Positions 61,092 to 64,000 of a DNA stretch of 64,000 nucleotides are shown in pieces. Below the pieces are notes generated by a model. It saw only the letters and a program-made list of their open reading frames with translations. It searched no databases and was not told where the DNA came from. Both the position numbers and the translations under genes were made by a program. The stretch's first letter is position 1. The number at the start of each line of letters is the position of its first letter. Origin of the DNA: Paenibacillus marchantiophytorum. Lineage in GTDB: Bacteria > Bacillota > Bacilli > Paenibacillales > NBRC-103111. The DNA lies in NCBI RefSeq assembly GCF_014640555.1, contig NZ_BMHE01000001.1:420337-484336 (forward strand), in the 5' to 3' direction.

Positions 61092-62066
61092 CTAGAAAAG
61101 CGTGTTTTCTGGCGAAGCCTTTTTAACTAGCCAGTTTGCTGTAATGACGATGAAAAAACCGAAGACAGACTGATACAGACTGACAGCGCTTCCCAAAGAG
61201 AAGTTAAAGTTGTTCATTAAGGAGCGGAAAACGAAAGTTTCAATAATATCTGTCGCATCGAATAGCGCCGTGTTGTTCGCACCGACCAAATTGTAAAACA
61301 AGCCAAAATTACCACGAAGTATTCCCCCCAAGGAGAACAGCAGTAAAATAATGAACGTCGGTTTCAGCCAAGGCAGCACGATATAACGAATGCGCTGCAA
61401 TGCGTTAGCACCGTCGATTTCAGCGGCTTCTACGATCTCGGAGTCAAGGCCCATAATGGCTGCAAAATAGACGATAGATCCATATCCTGTCGATTGCCAT
61501 AGGTAGGTGATTACGATAATAAATGGCCAGATACCAGGGTTTGAGTAGGTTTTAACGGGATCCCAACCGATTGATTTGAGCATGCTGTTCAGTAAACCGT
61601 AGTCGTAGCTGAGAATGTTGTAAGCAATCAAACCGACAAGCACGAAGGAGATAAAAAAGGGTAGGAACATCAAGGACTGCGTGATTTTCTTGAACCACTT
61701 TTTGCGCAGCTCATTGAGCAAAATCGCAATGCTGATTTGCAACGTGTTGCCGATCAGAATAAACGCAAGATTGTAGGCGATCGTGTTAAAAGTCAGCTTC
61801 CATAACGCCCCGGAGGTGACGAGAAACTTGAAATTATCGAAGCCAACAAACTGGCTGCCGAAGATGCCCGATGTATAGTTGTAATTGATAAAAGCGAGAT
61901 ACAATCCTGGCATGGGCAGATAGGACATCAACAAGAAAAATAAAATCGCTGGCACACACATGAGCAGCAAGGTGCGATGGGTCCAGAACCTGCGAAACGG
62001 CGTTGCACGCTTTGGGATGACAAGCGATGTTCCCTCTAGTGATCGGGATGTGGTGGCAGTATCCAT
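61092..62066 (-). CDS. ABC permease, LplB type
   Basis: 324 residues; ATG 62066 with AAAGGAG. N-terminal cytosolic arm, then six segments starting LLLMCVPAILFFLLMSYLPMPGLYLAF. EAA loop EAAEIDGANALQRIRYIVLPWLKP. Follows the glycosidase gene by 18 bp, so enzyme and importer are co-transcribed. Confidence 0.9.
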   Translation of the reverse strand: MDTATTSRSLEGTSLVIPKRATPFRRFWTHRTLLLMCVPAILFFLLMSYLPMPGLYLAFINYNYTSGIFGSQFVGFDNFKFLVTSGALWKLTFNTIAYNLAFILIGNTLQISIAILLNELRKKWFKKITQSLMFLPFFISFVLVGLIAYNILSYDYGLLNSMLKSIGWDPVKTYSNPGIWPFIIVITYLWQSTGYGSIVYFAAIMGLDSEIVEAAEIDGANALQRIRYIVLPWLKPTFIILLLFSLGGILRGNFGLFYNLVGANNTALFDATDIIETFVFRSLMNNFNFSLGSAVSLYQSVFGFFIVITANWLVKKASPENTLF

Positions 62067-62084
62067 GTGTACGCTCCTTTCCTA

Positions 62085-64000
62085 TTATGTAGCAGTGACG
62101 GGTACGAAACGCAGCGGTTCCAAGCTTGCATCCGCACTTGTTCCCACGGATTCCAACAGAATGACAACTTCATTGCCTGCTTCGTGATCGTGGAACCAAG
62201 GTCCTGGCAAGTAAAAGGATTCGTCGCTGCCTCCTCGGAATATCGGCCTATTCGCTCCGCCTTGCGTCCATAATCGGCCAACCAGATGACCATTAAAGAA
62301 CACCGTGAGTTTCATATCGCGCCCCTGAACATAAACTCGCCAGCCCAAACCTTGATTGCTGTCATCAAGCTGTCCATACAACCACGAAACAGCTCCAGGT
62401 TTCAGCGTTACCGCGCCCTCAACAGGCTGATCTGCGGATTTGCTTATTTGGGCATGGTGCAGCAATTCCCTCTCTTGACCTGCCGCCAATGACCATGATT
62501 TCGCGGACCTCCCTTCATAGAGGTTGATATGTCCACTTAGTGCCCCATACGTTTTATCCAGAAAAAATGTCAGTGCTGCTGTTTCGCCCGCTTTAACGTA
62601 TGGCGTGACATCCAGATAGGGATCAAGCGGATTCACTTGCCCAAGGGAATGTCCGTTGACATAAGCGTAGGCATAGCTGAAATTGCCTGGCGTATGCAGA
62701 ATCCAGCTATCCGCTTGGTCAGATAGTTGCACCTGGTTACGATAGCAGTGATGTGCCGGTTGATCTGCGGATAACCAGCCGCCAATATTAACCATGGGCC
62801 AATGCCGATCATCCAAGTCGATTCGGGCATACTCAGCCTTATCATCCTCTTGCTGAATCCGCTTGAATCGCCAATTGGCATTCAAATCTCTCATTGCTGT
62901 AACACCCATAATGCCAGTTAAGCCTTTCAGACTGTTCAGATGCAGGGCTGGCAAATTCGTATCATGAAAGTTGGTGTGTCCCCAAATCTCCACACGCGCC
63001 GTTAGCTCAGAATTAGCCTGCATAGACGATGGAAGCGGCATATAATGACTCGATCCTCCTGGCGTGGCCGTACCTAGATATGTTTCACCCAGGTTGAGGG
63101 TAACAACATCACTTGCCCGTTGGATAATAAAACCTTGGTAATCCCCAGTCAGCGGGATCGGCAAGTGGGCTTGATACCACGCAAACCCGCGGTAAATCGC
63201 ATGCTTCTCCAAATAATCGGCGGAATCCCCGATGGAAACCAACTTTTCTGCGAAAGGAATCACAGGATTCACTTCACTTTGCGTCCAGTATATCTCCACT
63301 TCACGACTTGCAGAAGACCTTTCAGGATATGTTTCGTGGTGCAGGTTGCCTTCTTCATCTATTCCTTCTAGAAGCAGTGCGCTAGCACGGCTGATTCCGA
63401 CGATTTCCAAGACTTGACCATCTGCCAATGAAATTGAGCTTCTTGCTTCCTTTTCTACGGATGAAAATGACAAGGTTACACGATATTCGGCCACTTCTTG
63501 CTGCGTCATCGTGCCTTCAATTAGCTGAATCTCCGTGTCAAAAGTAAAGCAGATTTCACCTTCGCCCTCCGTGTGAAACAGGAACAACGTTCGATCTGGC
63601 AGCTGCTTCACTAGCAGGAGTTCTCCAGTCGCATAATGAAGCGTGCCTCCTGCAACGCCCCAAGCACCGAGCGGAACCTGCAAGGGCAAGATCGGACAAT
63701 GCCCAGCTATGGCGACAAGTTCCGTATATCGCGGAATCTGCTCTTCGGCGATTTGTAGGAGAACGCTTTCCTCTTGCTCTTTGACATTGGCTAAGAAGAG
63801 GAGCTCACCGCCATGTTGCAGCGCTAACCGATAAGGAAGCGAACTCTGGCCCGTTGTACCGATTGCCGCCGGGAAGGCTTCTGCCAAGGAACGACCATAC
63901 GTCTGAAGGATATGATGCAATAATCTACCTTCGTACGCTTCTTCGCGAATGTGTCCTTCCGGGGTAATCATGCCATGGAAATCGTAATCCGATGTCAAGA
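62085..64000 (-). CDS. Probable GH35-type beta-galactosidase, N-terminus outside window
   Basis: The frame is open from the window edge for about 638 residues. The first visible residues (SDYDFHGMITPEGHIREEAY) resemble the TSYDYDAPxxExG stretch that closes the GH35 catalytic barrel. The rest is beta-sandwich and jelly-roll domains (FNGHLVGRLWTQGG, ESFYLPGPWFHDHEAGNEVVILLES), as in the C-terminal part of GH35 enzymes. The catalytic Glu residues lie outside. No signal peptide can be judged. In an operon with an importer it would hydrolyse imported galactosides if cytosolic. Confidence 0.6.
   Translation of the reverse strand, partial: LTSDYDFHGMITPEGHIREEAYEGRLLHHILQTYGRSLAEAFPAAIGTTGQSSLPYRLALQHGGELLFLANVKEQEESVLLQIAEEQIPRYTELVAIAGHCPILPLQVPLGAWGVAGGTLHYATGELLLVKQLPDRTLFLFHTEGEGEICFTFDTEIQLIEGTMTQQEVAEYRVTLSFSSVEKEARSSISLADGQVLEIVGISRASALLLEGIDEEGNLHHETYPERSSASREVEIYWTQSEVNPVIPFAEKLVSIGDSADYLEKHAIYRGFAWYQAHLPIPLTGDYQGFIIQRASDVVTLNLGETYLGTATPGGSSHYMPLPSSMQANSELTARVEIWGHTNFHDTNLPALHLNSLKGLTGIMGVTAMRDLNANWRFKRIQQEDDKAEYARIDLDDRHWPMVNIGGWLSADQPAHHCYRNQVQLSDQADSWILHTPGNFSYAYAYVNGHSLGQVNPLDPYLDVTPYVKAGETAALTFFLDKTYGALSGHINLYEGRSAKSWSLAAGQERELLHHAQISKSADQPVEGAVTLKPGAVSWLYGQLDDSNQGLGWRVYVQGRDMKLTVFFNGHLVGRLWTQGGANRPIFRGGSDESFYLPGPWFHDHEAGNEVVILLESVGTSADASLEPLRFVPVTAT

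Overview
The window reads as chromosome from a Paenibacillus-like, spore-forming Gram-positive bacterium. This is inferred from content, with no 16S present: strong AGGAGG-type ribosome binding sites, YesM/YesN-type two-component systems beside carbohydrate ABC importers, LplB/LplC-type permeases, a Spo0M homologue, CcpA-like cre sites and dense Rho-independent hairpins. No tRNA, rRNA, CRISPR array or prophage was seen.

Layout. 1-2344: partial secreted carbohydrate-binding protein, an AraC regulator and a small unknown gene. 2353-8251: sialic-acid/amino-sugar operon (binding protein, two permeases, NanA-, NanE- and NanK-like enzymes). 8469-12998: YesN/YesM two-component system followed directly by a CidA/LrgA plus LrgB pair. 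13196-18821: Spo0M, a secreted GH43+CBM13 galactanase-like enzyme, an EamA transporter coupled to an iron alcohol dehydrogenase, and a small L,D-transpeptidase. 19375-28069: an IS91-type transposase relic, a 1731-residue Ser/Thr kinase-ATPase-GAF-histidine kinase fusion, an FAD oxidoreductase and a PASTA protein with a degraded kinase-like domain. 28184-34858: a second sugar ABC importer with its own YesM/YesN pair. 35077-37699: sulfonate/taurine/nitrate-type ABC importer. 37745-38999: 1.25 kb of non-coding repeats. 39000-52574: an unusual accessory region (cupin, cyclic amidohydrolase, acyl-CoA-dehydrogenase-like flavoprotein, PrpF-like isomerase, AsnB-like amidotransferase, ARD-like cupin, FMN reductase, nucleobase permease, two DsbA/FrnE proteins, OsmC protein, cystine-type permease and binding protein, LysR regulator). 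52732-55235: chemoreceptor and GNAT acetyltransferase. 55489-64000: GH30+CBM13, LacI regulator, a third ABC importer and a partial GH35-like beta-galactosidase.

How it fits together. Three carbohydrate importers lack an ATPase gene here and probably share one encoded elsewhere. The GH43, GH30 and GH35-like enzymes together suggest use of type II arabinogalactan or similar beta-galactans. The nan operon lies divergent from a YesMN system and an LrgAB-like pair; related pairs transport pyruvate, which NanA releases. The 35-52.6 kb region has a sulfur and flavin-monooxygenase flavour and is the best candidate for an undescribed pathway. Three modular intergenic repeats built on an 18-19 nt inverted motif (TAGCGGAYYGTAGTTCCC), and a 347-bp tandem duplication with CAAGY runs, are the main unexplained non-coding structures.
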